Shown piece after piece: positions 52,544 through 61,404 of a DNA stretch of 64,000 nt. The notes under the pieces were generated by a model that was not told the DNA's origin, ran no database searches, and saw only the letters and a program-made list of their open reading frames with translations. Made by a program: the position numbers and the translations under genes. This stretch comes from CAZRWD01 sp964603785 (GTDB lineage: Bacteria; Fermentibacterota; Fermentibacteria; Fermentibacterales; Fermentibacteraceae). The DNA lies in NCBI GenBank assembly GCA_964603785.1, contig CAZRWD010000002.1, positions 162,545 to 226,544 of the forward strand. The letters run 5' to 3'. Every line of letters begins with the position of its first letter. The first letter of the stretch is position 1.

Positions 52544-54018
52544 CGCAGCCGGTCGCCCCGGCCCGGGCGGCGCCTCCCCTCAGGCCGGGGATCAGGGGCT
52601 GGACCCTGATACTGGCCCTGGGCCTGGCCTACATCTGGCTCGTGGTCTTCGTGCCGCTCCATCAGAGGATCGCCCTGACGGGCGGAGCCTTCGCACTCCT
52701 CCTCTTCATCCTCCGCCCGGGCGTCCGCCCCCTCCTCCTCGTATCCCCGCTGGTTGTCGGATTCGCCACCAGGGTGGTGCCGATGGAGCCGTTCTACCCC
52801 ATCGCAGCAACGCTTTTCGGTCTGGTCCTGGCCGTCTGGTGGGTTCTCGAGAAGCTCGTGCACGACGAGCCGGCCGCCTGGCCGCGGGGTGCCGGTCTGA
52901 AGCTCGTGGTGGCCGCCGCCGCCATTCAGACGGTGAGCATCGCCGTCTCGATCCACGCCGCCGGGCAGGATTTCTGGAACGCCGTGCGCGACGGCAGCAG
53001 CCTCTTCCTGTTCATGCCCCTCGTCTTCATGATCACCGACAGGATGAGCGACCGGCAATCGGCCACCCGCCTCGCCAGGGCCGCCGTGCTGACCCTCCTG
53101 GCCCTCGGGGTCACCGGGCTGGTCCAGTATCTGGGCATCTCCGGCTTCTACCGCTTCGACATAGACATCGGCTACCTGTACAGGGGCAGGGTCGCTGCCA
53201 CCTTCCCGAGCCCCAACCTCTTCGCGGGCTATCTCGAGCTGTCGGTCCCCCTCGCGCTGGGGATGTTCTTCCACGAGAGGAGGCTTGCCTGGAGGGCGGT
53301 CTGCCTTGCCGCGGCCCTGTGCGGATTCGCCTCGGCCCTCTTCACGTTCTCGCGCGGCGGCTTCCTGATGACCACCTTCGGCTCCGCCTGCGTGCTGGTC
53401 TACCACTTCAGGCGCAGACCCCTCATACCCGTCATGGCCGGCGCGGCCTTCGTGCTCTTCCTGCTCGGCCACACCGACACGTTCGCACGACAGCTCAGCC
53501 TGGTCACGGAGCCCAGCGACGTGGTCCTGCAGCCCACGCTGGTGCACAGGTTCCTGACCTACAGGAGCTTCTGGAACGTGATCCTGGAGAACCCCCTGGC
53601 AGGCGTCGGCTGGGGTGCGCAGGAGTTCTACACGGGACGCACTGCGATATACACCTTCTGGGACGTGCGGCATGCGGTCAGTGACGAGACGATAGTCTAC
53701 TTCGGAGGCCTCAACAGCTTCCCGCTCAACATGGCCCTGAAGGGGGGCATCATCTCGGCGGCGTCCGCCCTGGTGCTGGCGGCGGGGGTGGTGCGCGCCT
53801 TCCTCTGGTCGCTCAGGCGCGGGGGCGGGCTTCCGGCTGCCTCCGTCGCGTGCGGCATCGTCTCCTTCGCGGGGCACAACCTGGTCGACAACCTGGTCAG
53901 GTGGCCGCAGGGCAACGCCTACTTCTGGTTCTACCTCGGGTTGATGATAGCCCTGGGGGCGGCGTCCAGGCCGGGAGGTGCGTCCTGCCGGACAGCCCGG
54001 GACGGCGGGGGGGCATGA
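52540..54018 (+). CDS. O-antigen ligase/polymerase-family membrane protein (Wzy_C)
   Basis: 492 aa with about ten to twelve transmembrane helices. The Wzy_C signature includes TFSRGGFLMTTFG and the large periplasmic loop leading to NPLAGVGWGAQEFY, then HNLVDNLVRWPQG. Transfers or polymerises glycans on the outer face of the inner membrane. TTG at 52540 overlaps the preceding stop. Directly followed by the sugar-phosphate transferase (ATGA overlap). Confidence 0.85.
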   Translation: MTQPVAPARAAPPLRPGIRGWTLILALGLAYIWLVVFVPLHQRIALTGGAFALLLFILRPGVRPLLLVSPLVVGFATRVVPMEPFYPIAATLFGLVLAVWWVLEKLVHDEPAAWPRGAGLKLVVAAAAIQTVSIAVSIHAAGQDFWNAVRDGSSLFLFMPLVFMITDRMSDRQSATRLARAAVLTLLALGVTGLVQYLGISGFYRFDIDIGYLYRGRVAATFPSPNLFAGYLELSVPLALGMFFHERRLAWRAVCLAAALCGFASALFTFSRGGFLMTTFGSACVLVYHFRRRPLIPVMAGAAFVLFLLGHTDTFARQLSLVTEPSDVVLQPTLVHRFLTYRSFWNVILENPLAGVGWGAQEFYTGRTAIYTFWDVRHAVSDETIVYFGGLNSFPLNMALKGGIISAASALVLAAGVVRAFLWSLRRGGGLPAASVACGIVSFAGHNLVDNLVRWPQGNAYFWFYLGLMIALGAASRPGGASCRTARDGGGA

Positions 54019-55457
54019 CCAGGGACAAGGGGGCCAGGCTCGACAGCTCGTACGCGATGCTGACGATGCTCGCGGACGTGCTCTCCCTGTCCGTGGCCCT
54101 CTATGTCGCGTGGACCCTCCGGTTCGGGGTGACCCCGTTCGAGCTCATGTCGCCCCTCTTCGGGACCTGGGTCTTCTACGGCGTGGCCGCCATGCTCCTG
54201 TCGGACATGGAGAGCGTCTTCTACGCCAGGACCGCGGTCAACAGGTCTCTGCTGTCGTTCAGACTCCTCCGGATCGCCCTGATAGTGACCATCGTCTACG
54301 TGCTGTGGGTCTTCGCATTCCGGGCCTCGGCCATGTGGTTCGTCCACAGCCGGCTCGTGATCGTCCTCACCTTCCTCTTCTGGGTGGCCGTCATCATCCC
54401 CGTGCGCCTCGGGCTTCCGTATCTCGCGACACTGCTGGTGAGGGCGGGCGTCATGCGCGTGCCGAGTGTCAGGATACTGGCCTGCGGCAACCCGAAGCAG
54501 ATCGACAGGGTCAGGAGGATGCTCTACAAGTCGCCTCTCTACAGGCTGCTCATCGAGTTCGTCGACTGCGGCACCTGCGCGCCGACCCTCCCGGAAAGGC
54601 TGGAGGGCTACCTGGAGAGTCTCAGGGAGGCCGGTTGCGACGACCTCTGCGTCGTGGAGGAGGAGGCCGACTTCGACACCATCGCCCCCTTCATCATCCG
54701 CTGCCGCGAGGAGGGCATCTCGATAAGCGTCTTCTCCCGCCTCTTCGAGAACATCGGCTACTACGACTCCTGGATCAGCTTCGCGGACATGCCTGCGGTA
54801 GTCTTCTTCACACCGCCCATGTCCCCGGGGGCCGAGAGGTTCTGGAGGTTGTTCGACGTCGTCTTCGCCTCCGCCGCCCTGCTGGCCCTGCTGCCGGTGC
54901 TGGCCATTCTCTCCCTCGCGATACGGGCGACCAGCCCCGGGCCCGTCTTCTTCAGGCAGAGGCGCGTCGGGCTGCACGAGAGGCTCTTCGTCTTCCTCAA
55001 GTTCAGGTCCATGACCCACGATCCGTCGAAGAACGTGCGGGCGCACAAGGAGTACTTCGCAAGGTACGCGGCGGGCATCGCCGCGGAGGACGGGAACCGC
55101 AACGGATTCAAGATGCGCGACGCGAGCAGGATAACCCCCGTGGGCAGGATAATGAGGAAGACCTCGCTGGACGAGCTCCCCCAGCTGTGGAGCGTTCTGA
55201 GGGGGGAGATGAGCCTCGTGGGGCCGAGGCCGTGCATCAGCTACGAGATGGAGTTCTACAAGCCCTGGCAGAAGCGGCGGTTCACCGTGAGACCCGGTCT
55301 CACGGGCATCTGGCAGGTCTACGGGCGCAGCCGGCTGCCCTTCGACGCGGCACAGTTCCTGGACCTCTGCTACGCCCTCAAGCGTTCGACGAGCCTCAAC
55401 ATCAGGCTGATCCTGAAGACCATCCCGGTCGTCCTCTACGGCAGGGGCGGGGTGTAG
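54015..55457 (+). CDS. Undecaprenyl-phosphate sugar-1-phosphate transferase (WbaP/WcaJ type)
   Basis: 480 aa. N-terminal four transmembrane helices and a soluble CoA-binding-like domain, a fifth helix (VVFASAALLALLPVLAILSL), then the catalytic domain: FLKFRSMTHDPSKN, KTSLDELPQLWSVLRGEMS, LVGPRPC and RPGLTGIWQVYGRSR. Starts repeat-unit assembly for exopolysaccharide. Together with the ligase here and Wza/Wzz at 32-34 kb this makes a nearly complete export route split over two loci. Confidence 0.93.
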   Translation: MTRDKGARLDSSYAMLTMLADVLSLSVALYVAWTLRFGVTPFELMSPLFGTWVFYGVAAMLLSDMESVFYARTAVNRSLLSFRLLRIALIVTIVYVLWVFAFRASAMWFVHSRLVIVLTFLFWVAVIIPVRLGLPYLATLLVRAGVMRVPSVRILACGNPKQIDRVRRMLYKSPLYRLLIEFVDCGTCAPTLPERLEGYLESLREAGCDDLCVVEEEADFDTIAPFIIRCREEGISISVFSRLFENIGYYDSWISFADMPAVVFFTPPMSPGAERFWRLFDVVFASAALLALLPVLAILSLAIRATSPGPVFFRQRRVGLHERLFVFLKFRSMTHDPSKNVRAHKEYFARYAAGIAAEDGNRNGFKMRDASRITPVGRIMRKTSLDELPQLWSVLRGEMSLVGPRPCISYEMEFYKPWQKRRFTVRPGLTGIWQVYGRSRLPFDAAQFLDLCYALKRSTSLNIRLILKTIPVVLYGRGGV

Positions 55458-55484
55458 GGCCGGCCCCGCCGGGCCGGCCCCTGC
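55441..55484. terminator. Large bidirectional hairpin between convergent genes
   Basis: GCAGGGG (55441-55447) pairs with CCCCTGC (55478-55484), and two copies of the self-complementary GGGCCGGCCC (55458-55467, 55471-55480) lie inside. It covers the end of the transferase gene and lies just before the cupin stop. No T-run. Confidence 0.45.
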
Positions 55485-55487
55485 CGT

Positions 55488-55829
55488 CTAGTCGAGCATC
55501 CTCGTCGGGCCGCCCGGTTTCGGGGTCTTCACCACGAGCAGGCGCAGGACCGAATCCCCCGTGTTCCTCCAGTGGTGGGGAACGTCCCTGGGGCTGTCGA
55601 CGATGGTCTCCGCCGTGACCTCGACCGTCTCGTCGCCGATCGTCACCGCCCCCCTTCCCTCGAGCACGTAGAAGAAGACGTCCACCGGGGTGGCGTGAGG
55701 CCTGAGGGACTCTCCCGGCGCGAGCTTCAGGTACATCACCTGCACGTGCTCGTTCTCGTGGATCTTCCTCGCCTCGATGCCGTGGGGCGTGTCGACAGTC
55801 CGGGTCTCGTCGGGTCTGGAGTATCTCAT
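55488..55829 (-). CDS. Small cupin-domain protein
   Basis: 113 aa, single cupin barrel. Metal ligands are suggested by the first motif HATPVDVFFYVLEGRG and the second DSPRDVPHHWRNTG. The ATG overlaps the hcp stop by one base with GGAG six bases upstream. As third gene of the Rrf2-Hcp operon it may act in nitrosative or redox stress, by inference from position only. Confidence 0.85.
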   Translation of the reverse strand: MRYSRPDETRTVDTPHGIEARKIHENEHVQVMYLKLAPGESLRPHATPVDVFFYVLEGRGAVTIGDETVEVTAETIVDSPRDVPHHWRNTGDSVLRLLVVKTPKPGGPTRMLD

Positions 55830-57481
55830 CACCGGCTCCATCCCGGCCCGAGGATGGCCTCCAGGTCTGCCTCGGGCGTGGTGATCGGCATGATGCCGAA
55901 CCCGTCGACGAGAGCCTGCACGCTCTCGGGGGTCAGGCAGGCGGGGAGGGTGGGCCCGATGCGGATGTTCCTGACGCCGAGATGCAGCAGGGTCAGGAGG
56001 ATGGCCGACGCCTTCTGCTCGTACCACGAGAGGACGAGCGAGAGGGGCAGCTCGTTCACCCCCACCCCGAACGCGCCGGACAGGGCCAGCGCTATCTGCA
56101 CGGCGGAGTAGGCGTCGTTGCACTGGCCGATGTCGAGCAGTCTGGGCACCCCGTCGATGTCGCCGAAGTCGAGCTTGTTGAAGCGGTACTTGCCGCATGC
56201 CAGGGTGAGGATCATGCAGTCGGCCGGCACCTTCTCGGCGAACTCGGTGTAGTAGTCGCGGCCGGGCTTCGCGCCGTCGCAGCCGCCGACCAGGAAGAAG
56301 TGCCTGATCCTGCCCTGCTTCACCAGGTCGATCACCTTCGGGGCGGCGGCCATGACGGCCTCGTGGCCGAACCCGACGAGTATCTCCTTCACCGGCTCTT
56401 CGTCGGTGAAGCCGGGCATCGCGAGCGCTGACTCGATCACGGGGGCGAAGTCGCGTCCGGTGATGTGCCGCACGCCGGGCCAGGCGACTATCCCGGATGT
56501 GAATATCCTGTCGAAGTAGCCGGGGGCGGGCTTCTGGATGCAGTTCGTGGTCATCAGGATCGCGCCGGGGAACTGGTCGAACTCCTTCTGCTGGTTCTGC
56601 CAGGCTCCGCCGTAGTTGCCCGCCAGGTGCGGGTGCCTGTGGAGCCCGGGGTAGCCGTGCGCGGGCAGCATCTCGCCGTGGGTGTAGATGTCGATGCCCA
56701 TCCCGGCCGTCTGCTCCAGCAGCTCCTCGAGGTCCTTCAGGTCGTGTCCGGAAACCAGTATGGCGTGAGCGGCCCTCCGGGGCGTGACGCGCACCTTAGT
56801 CGGCACGGGGTGGCCGTAGGCGGTGGTGTTGGCCCTGTCGAGCAGTTCCATGACCTTGTAGTTGAGGGCACCCACCTCGAGAGCCCTGCCGAGGAGCGCG
56901 GGCACGTCGTGGCCTTCGGCGAGGAAGCCCAGGGTATCGTAGAACCCGTCGTATGCGACCGGGTCCTCCACCCCGAGCACGTGTGCGTGGTCGGCGTAGG
57001 CTGCGGCGCCCTTCAGGCCCTGCGTGATGAGCTCCTCGAGGCCGATCGCCGTCTCGCCGTGGAGGGCTGTTCGCGCCGGTATCGAGAAGGCCCCGGCGGC
57101 GGTGACGATCTCCGCCTGCGAGGCCGGGGGAGTCCAGGTCGCGGGATTCACGGGAAGGTGAGACTCGAGCGCGGAAACAGGCAGACCGGATGCCTCCATC
57201 GCCCTGCGCCTGATCTCGACCGCCCTCCTGATCCACCCCTCCACCCTGTCCGGGTCGAAGTCGACGTTCGTGATGGTCGTGAAGAGGCCTTCTACTACGA
57301 GCGCATCAGCCTCGCCGTCCCTCCACCCCTTCGCCCTGGCCCTCGATCCGAACCACCCGATCGCCTTGAGCAGGTGGACGAGGGAATCCTGCAGGGCCGC
57401 GGTGGATGGATCCTTCCCGCAGACGCCGAACCTGTCGCAGCCCTTCCCCCTCGCGGTCTGCTCGCACTGGTAGCAGAACAT
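55829..57481 (-). CDS. hcp: Hybrid cluster protein (hydroxylamine reductase)
   Basis: 550 aa. N-terminal cluster motif CYQCEQTARGKGCDRFGVC (Cx2C-x8-Cx5C). The hybrid cluster ligands are in HGEMLPAHGYPGL, TTNCIQKP, GGCDGAKPGRDYY and LACGKYRFNKLDFG. Known members reduce hydroxylamine or protect from nitric oxide and act as protein S-nitrosylases. GGGAG precedes the ATG, which lies two bases after the Rrf2 stop, so regulator and enzyme form one operon. Confidence 0.96.
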   Translation of the reverse strand: MFCYQCEQTARGKGCDRFGVCGKDPSTAALQDSLVHLLKAIGWFGSRARAKGWRDGEADALVVEGLFTTITNVDFDPDRVEGWIRRAVEIRRRAMEASGLPVSALESHLPVNPATWTPPASQAEIVTAAGAFSIPARTALHGETAIGLEELITQGLKGAAAYADHAHVLGVEDPVAYDGFYDTLGFLAEGHDVPALLGRALEVGALNYKVMELLDRANTTAYGHPVPTKVRVTPRRAAHAILVSGHDLKDLEELLEQTAGMGIDIYTHGEMLPAHGYPGLHRHPHLAGNYGGAWQNQQKEFDQFPGAILMTTNCIQKPAPGYFDRIFTSGIVAWPGVRHITGRDFAPVIESALAMPGFTDEEPVKEILVGFGHEAVMAAAPKVIDLVKQGRIRHFFLVGGCDGAKPGRDYYTEFAEKVPADCMILTLACGKYRFNKLDFGDIDGVPRLLDIGQCNDAYSAVQIALALSGAFGVGVNELPLSLVLSWYEQKASAILLTLLHLGVRNIRIGPTLPACLTPESVQALVDGFGIMPITTPEADLEAILGPGWSR

Positions 57482-57483
57482 GC

Positions 57484-57912
57484 TCACTCCCTTCCCGCCG
57501 CCATCGCCCTGGCGAAGTCGGCTATCGTCGTCTCTCCCATCAATTCCTTCAAGATCCCGGCGATCCTCTCCGTCGCCTCGGAGAAGACGCACGAGCCCCG
57601 CGGGCAGACCGGCCTCCCCAGGAGGCATCCTCCCCTGCCGATCTCCGCGTCCAGAGCCCTGACGACGTCGCCCAGGGCTGTCCGTCCTGGCGGGGCTGCG
57701 AGCGAGAAGCCTCCGGAGGCGCCTCTCGACGAAGCCAGCAGGCCCTTTCTGGCGAGCCTGAGAAGGACCTTCCTCAGATGCGACTCGGAGACCCCCAGGG
57801 TCGCGGCCATGTCCCGGGCGGTCAGCACGGCCCCCTCGCCGGCGGCGGCCAGGAGGGCGCAGGCGTGGACCGCCAGGCTGGTCGACTCGCTGAAACCGAA
57901 GGAGAGTGCCAT
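57484..57912 (-). CDS. Rrf2-family regulator (NsrR/IscR-like)
   Basis: 142 aa. Winged helix-turn-helix: MAATLGVSESHLRKVLLRLARKGLLASSRGASGGF. Three Cys in GGCLLGRPVCPRGSC are the expected iron-sulfur ligands. It leads an operon with hcp, which NsrR represses in proteobacteria. A palindrome over the predicted start site (57932-57945) is a candidate autoregulatory operator. Confidence 0.92.
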   Translation of the reverse strand: MALSFGFSESTSLAVHACALLAAAGEGAVLTARDMAATLGVSESHLRKVLLRLARKGLLASSRGASGGFSLAAPPGRTALGDVVRALDAEIGRGGCLLGRPVCPRGSCVFSEATERIAGILKELMGETTIADFARAMAAGRE

Positions 57913-57931
57913 TTCGTCCTTTCAGGTATTG

Positions 57932-57945
57932 GGAATCCTTATTCC
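57932..57945. promoter_or_regulatory. Candidate Rrf2 operator
   Basis: GGAAT-CCTT-ATTCC is a perfect 5-4-5 inverted repeat. It starts one base after the -10 box and covers the predicted start at about 57940, so a bound repressor would block initiation. Confidence 0.55.
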
Positions 57946-57946
57946 T

Positions 57947-57975
57947 ATTTTAGCCGACTCGACCTCCCCCGTCAA
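57947..57975 (-). promoter_or_regulatory. Promoter of the rrf2-hcp-cupin operon
   Basis: TTGACG (57975-57970), 17-bp spacer, TAAAAT (57952-57947) on the minus strand. Both boxes match in five of six positions. Confidence 0.7.
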
Positions 57976-58214
57976 GACCGGCACCGGGAACCCTCGGGAT
58001 GGACTATCGGAGCGCTCCCCCGTGTACCCGATCGGATTGACGGGGAGTGATGGAAGGGCCTTCCGAACAGGCACCGGGGATGCATCGCCCGGTCGAAGAT
58101 GCCCGTTTGGAGAGGGGAATCCTGCCATGCGGGAAATGCGTGCAAACCGATTTTCACTGCGTTGTACAGCAGCAGGTTGCGAGGTGCATTTCAACGATTT
58201 CAAACCCGAAGGGG
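57976..58214. other. Stretch without a recognised gene
   Basis: No coding frame with family features, RNA gene or terminator is seen between the rrf2 promoter and the cutA stop. Base composition is slightly less GC-rich than the flanking genes. A degraded gene is possible but not supported. Confidence 0.5.
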
Positions 58215-58535
58215 TCAGGGGCGGGTGACGGTCCTGATCCAGCCCGAGTAGTCGTCCTCCGCGGAGGATTCCGTGACCAGGATCTCTGGCACCTCGTACG
58301 GGTGGAGCTCCCTCACGAGGTCGCGGAGGCTGCCCGCCAGTCCGGGGAGGGTCTTCAGCCGGAGGACCCACTCCCCCTCCTCGTGCGTCTCGCCCTTCCA
58401 GACATAGATGCTGGTCACGGGGCCCGAGACCTGCGAGCAGGCGGCGAGGGAGCGCCCCACCGCCGTCCTGCCCATCGAAAGGGCGGTCTCGCGGTCCGGA
58501 ACGGTTGTCACGAGCTCGACGACGGTCTCAGGCAT
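58215..58535 (-). CDS. cutA: CutA1-like trimeric protein
   Basis: 106 aa. LVTTVPDRETALSMGRTAVG, LAACSQVSGPVTSIYVWKGE, EEGEWVLRLKTL and LHPYEVPEIL match CutA1, a small ferredoxin-fold trimer once linked to divalent-cation tolerance. Its physiological role is unsettled. It overlaps the upstream hydrolase gene by eight bases. Confidence 0.93.
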   Translation of the reverse strand: MPETVVELVTTVPDRETALSMGRTAVGRSLAACSQVSGPVTSIYVWKGETHEEGEWVLRLKTLPGLAGSLRDLVRELHPYEVPEILVTESSAEDDYSGWIRTVTRP

Positions 58536-59292
58536 CGGGCTTCCCCCCGGAGCCGTCGGACCCGTCCTCGGGCTCCCACGCCCGCACGAAACCGGCGAGC
58601 CCGGCGACCAGGAAGCCCAGGTATTCCCGACCCTTCTCCGGGTCTATCAGGCCGGCATCCACGCCGGCCGGACCGTCCGGATACCTCGACCGCCACTCGT
58701 GCGCGTCCAGGTGCTCGCCGGGAAGCGGTGACGGAGGGTACCTCCGCATGGCCGAGGGATCGGGGGTGAACTCCGGTCGGAGGTGCATGTAGATCGAAAC
58801 CTCCACTGCGGAGGCGTGGTACCCCGTCGGTTTGCCGAAGACGCGCACCTCCTCCTCCAGTGCGCCGGGGATGTCCCAGTAGCCCATGTAGAGAAGACGG
58901 GCCCCGGGGCACTCCCGCCCCACCCTCTCGATGCCGGTCATCACTGGCGACCTGTTGCCCCCGTGGCCGCTGAGGAAGAGGATGTTGCGGAAGCCCTCGC
59001 CGTACAGGCTCCTGACGAAGTCCTCCACCGCGACGGAGAGGGCGAAGGAGGAGAGGCTTACCGTGCCGGCGAAGGCCAGGTGGCTGTCGGAGTAGCCGTA
59101 GGGAAGGGGAGGGGCCGAAACCGCGCCGCAGGCCTCGGCAGCCCCGGCGCATACGCTCCCGGCCACAACGGTGTCGCAGTCGACCGGGGCGAGCCCGCCG
59201 TGCTGCTCGGTGCTCCCCAGCGGGACGAGCACCGTCTTCCTCCGCGAGAGGTATTCCCTGATCTCGCAGGTGGTCATTCCGGAAAGGAGCAT
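58528..59292 (-). CDS. Creatininase-family metal-dependent amidohydrolase
   Basis: 254 aa. Metal ligands are in VLVPLGSTEQHGGLAP (Glu, His), VDCDTVVAG (Asp), LFLSGHGGNRS (His) and the later GYHASAVEVS (Glu). The family includes creatininase, the F420/riboflavin-pathway deformylase ArfB and mycofactocin MftE. A CofE-like ligase is divergent 65 bases away. GGGAGG five bases before the ATG. Substrate unknown. Confidence 0.87.
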   Translation of the reverse strand: MLLSGMTTCEIREYLSRRKTVLVPLGSTEQHGGLAPVDCDTVVAGSVCAGAAEACGAVSAPPLPYGYSDSHLAFAGTVSLSSFALSVAVEDFVRSLYGEGFRNILFLSGHGGNRSPVMTGIERVGRECPGARLLYMGYWDIPGALEEEVRVFGKPTGYHASAVEVSIYMHLRPEFTPDPSAMRRYPPSPLPGEHLDAHEWRSRYPDGPAGVDAGLIDPEKGREYLGFLVAGLAGFVRAWEPEDGSDGSGGKPDA

Positions 59293-59357
59293 CCCGTCCT
59301 CCCGAGCTTGTCCGCGGATGTTCCGCGAACAATATCAACGGTCATGGGAGAATATAG

Positions 59358-60071
59358 ATGAAGCCGGTCGAAATCGAAGCCCGCTCCGGGGTGTTCGCCC
59401 GGCTGCCCGTGAGGACACGGCTCATCCTCGCCGGCGACGACCTGGAGGCCGCGATCGCGGAGGGGCTCTCCTCGGCCGGGCTGTCCCCCTGCGAGGGCGA
59501 TGTGCTCTTCGTCAGCGAGAAGGCGGTCGGGGCCAGCCAGGGCCGGTACTTCCTGCTCGACGAGGGAACCCTGAAGCCCCGGCGCCTGGCGCGCATCCTC
59601 TCGCGCTTCGTCACGAGGACCCCGGCCGGGATAGGGCTGGGCATCCCGGAGACCATGGAGTGCGCCCTGCGCGAGGTCGGCGTCCCCAGGATCCTTCTGG
59701 CCGCTGCGGTCTCGGCGGTGACGAGGCTCTTCGGCAGGAGGGGTGACTTCTACAGGATCGCAGGCCCCCTCGCGAGGTCCATCGACGGCCCCACGAGCGG
59801 CACCATCCCCCCGTTCGACAGGGCGGTGAGCCTGGCCCCCCTCGACCCCGCCGGGGTGGCGAGGAGGCTCTCGGAACGGTTCGGCTGCAGCGCCGCCGTC
59901 GTCGACATCAACGATCTGGGAGGGAACATCCTGGGTTTCTGGCCGCGGTCGGTGGACGCGGACGCGGTTCTGGAGGCGCTCAGGGACAACCCGCTTGGCC
60001 AGGGGTGCGAGCGGACGCCCGCGGGCCTTCTCAGGACCGCCTGTCGTTCCGCCTCATCTGGCCCCCGATGA
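59358..60071 (+). CDS. CofE-like (F420-0:gamma-glutamyl ligase) family protein
   Basis: 237 aa. RTRLILAGDDLEAAIAEGL, GDVLFVSEKAVGASQGR and the late VVDINDLGGNILGF match the COG1478 fold. In F420 producers it adds glutamate to F420-0. No other F420 gene is in the window, so the substrate may differ. The last 41 bases overlap the convergent membrane gene. Confidence 0.78.
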   Translation: MKPVEIEARSGVFARLPVRTRLILAGDDLEAAIAEGLSSAGLSPCEGDVLFVSEKAVGASQGRYFLLDEGTLKPRRLARILSRFVTRTPAGIGLGIPETMECALREVGVPRILLAAAVSAVTRLFGRRGDFYRIAGPLARSIDGPTSGTIPPFDRAVSLAPLDPAGVARRLSERFGCSAAVVDINDLGGNILGFWPRSVDADAVLEALRDNPLGQGCERTPAGLLRTACRSASSGPR

Positions 60072-60390
60072 CGGTGGTGACGATGGAGATGAGCACCGCC
60101 GCGAGAACCGCCCACCAGAACCCGGCCACTTCGAACCCGGGCACCACGGCGTCGGCGAGCAGTATGAAGGCGCCGGTCACCAGGAACCTCGAGAGGCCGA
60201 GCGTGAGCAGGAAGATCGGGCATGTCAGCAGGTTCACCACCGGGCCGAGGAGGGCGTTGAGCAGCCCCAGTAGGAGCGAGGCCCAGACCACCGACCAGAA
60301 CGAGCCCACCTCCATCCTCGCGCCCAGCACGAGGGAGACGAGGTACAGGCTCACGGCCGACACGGCCCACGAGATGACGAACTTTCTCAT
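60031..60390 (-). CDS. Phage-holin family 4 (YvlD-like) membrane protein
   Basis: 119 aa with four transmembrane helices: VISWAVSAVSLYLVSLVLGA, FWSVVWASLLLGLLNALLG, LTCPIFLLTLGLSRFLVTGA and FWWAVLAAVLISIVTTVIGG. PVVNLLTCPIFLLTLG is the hallmark of the family. Despite the family name it is chromosomal in most bacteria. The start is 60390 or 60408. Confidence 0.85.
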   Translation of the reverse strand: MRKFVISWAVSAVSLYLVSLVLGARMEVGSFWSVVWASLLLGLLNALLGPVVNLLTCPIFLLTLGLSRFLVTGAFILLADAVVPGFEVAGFWWAVLAAVLISIVTTVIGGQMRRNDRRS

Positions 60391-60420
60391 GAGACGGAAT
60401 ATACGCATGGAGGACGACTG

Positions 60421-61404
60421 ATGGTTACAGGCCTGCTGGTTTTCCTCTGCACGGCCGGCACGGTGACGGTCGAGGACGCCCTCGTCTGGCTGGACGCGAA
60501 CTCGCCGGCATGCGACCTCGTCCCGGCCTACGAGCAGCTCCTCCTCGAGAATGCCACGCTGGCGGTGCGGGCGCGTGACTCGCTTCCCTGGGGCGCGTAC
60601 GTCCCGGACTCGATCTTCCTGCGTTACGTCCTGCCCATCAGGGTGAGCCAGGAGCCTCTCACAGCCTGGCGCATGATGCTGTACGACGAGCTGATGCCGC
60701 TGGCCGCGTCGGCCGGTGGGCTGGAGCGCGCCGCGGAGTTCGTGCTGGCATGGTGCGACAGCGTGGCGGACTTCCGCCAGACCCAGCGCCGGGACCAGTC
60801 GCCCCTCGTGACCATCGCCTCGGGGAGCGGCCGGTGCGAGGAGCTGACCATCCTCCAGATGGACGCCCTGCGCGCCGTGGGCATCCCCTGCCGGCAGACG
60901 TACACCCCGTGGTGGACGGTCTGCGACAACAACCATGCGTGGACCGAGGTCTGGACCCTCTCCGGATGGGTCTCGACCGAGTCCGGGGTCTCGGTCGACT
61001 CGCTCGACCAGCCGACATGGTTCGATTCCAACGCATCCCGCGCGGGGCTCGTGGTCTCCGTCGCCCAGGGCACGGTCCCCGGAGCCCTGCTGACAAGGGG
61101 GAGCGGGTCGCTCCTGAACGTCACCTCCGACTACGCCCCGACCGGCATCCTGCGAGTGACGGGAGACGCCTTCGCTCCGGTCTTCGTCAACATCGTCAAC
61201 TGGGGGGCGCTGCGCCCCCTGTTCACGCTCAGGCCTCCGAGGAGGGAGATCGAGCTGGGCCCGGCCGTCTACATGCTGACCTGGGGGTGGCCGATGAAGA
61301 CGGAGACCGTATCCGTTACCCCCGGGGACACGGTGGTGGTCGACCTCGCGGGAGGCGCTCCCCTTCCGGAGGTCGTCCTCCTCAACCAGGAGGGAACGCC
61401 ATGA
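60421..61404 (+). CDS. Exported transglutaminase-like protein with intact Cys-His pair
   Basis: 327 aa. A short signal-like start (MVTGLLVFLCTAGTV). The papain-like core has Cys139 in SGSGRCEELTILQMDALRA and His172 in NNHAWTEVW. The third residue, normally Asp, appears as Glu187 (WVSTES). A C-terminal beta-rich domain follows (TGILRVTGDAFAPVFVNIVN). GGAGG seven bases before the ATG. First gene of a three-gene overlapping operon. Probably cleaves or links peptides outside the cytoplasm. Confidence 0.85.
   Translation: MVTGLLVFLCTAGTVTVEDALVWLDANSPACDLVPAYEQLLLENATLAVRARDSLPWGAYVPDSIFLRYVLPIRVSQEPLTAWRMMLYDELMPLAASAGGLERAAEFVLAWCDSVADFRQTQRRDQSPLVTIASGSGRCEELTILQMDALRAVGIPCRQTYTPWWTVCDNNHAWTEVWTLSGWVSTESGVSVDSLDQPTWFDSNASRAGLVVSVAQGTVPGALLTRGSGSLLNVTSDYAPTGILRVTGDAFAPVFVNIVNWGALRPLFTLRPPRREIELGPAVYMLTWGWPMKTETVSVTPGDTVVVDLAGGAPLPEVVLLNQEGTP

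Noticed and set aside
57976..58214. A short gene between cutA and the rrf2 promoter
   Set aside because: Minus-strand open frames here lack a ribosome site and any family feature, and run into cutA out of frame.
60031..60390. Prophage remnant because of the holin-family name
   Set aside because: YvlD-like holin-4 proteins are common chromosomal genes and no other phage gene is in the window.
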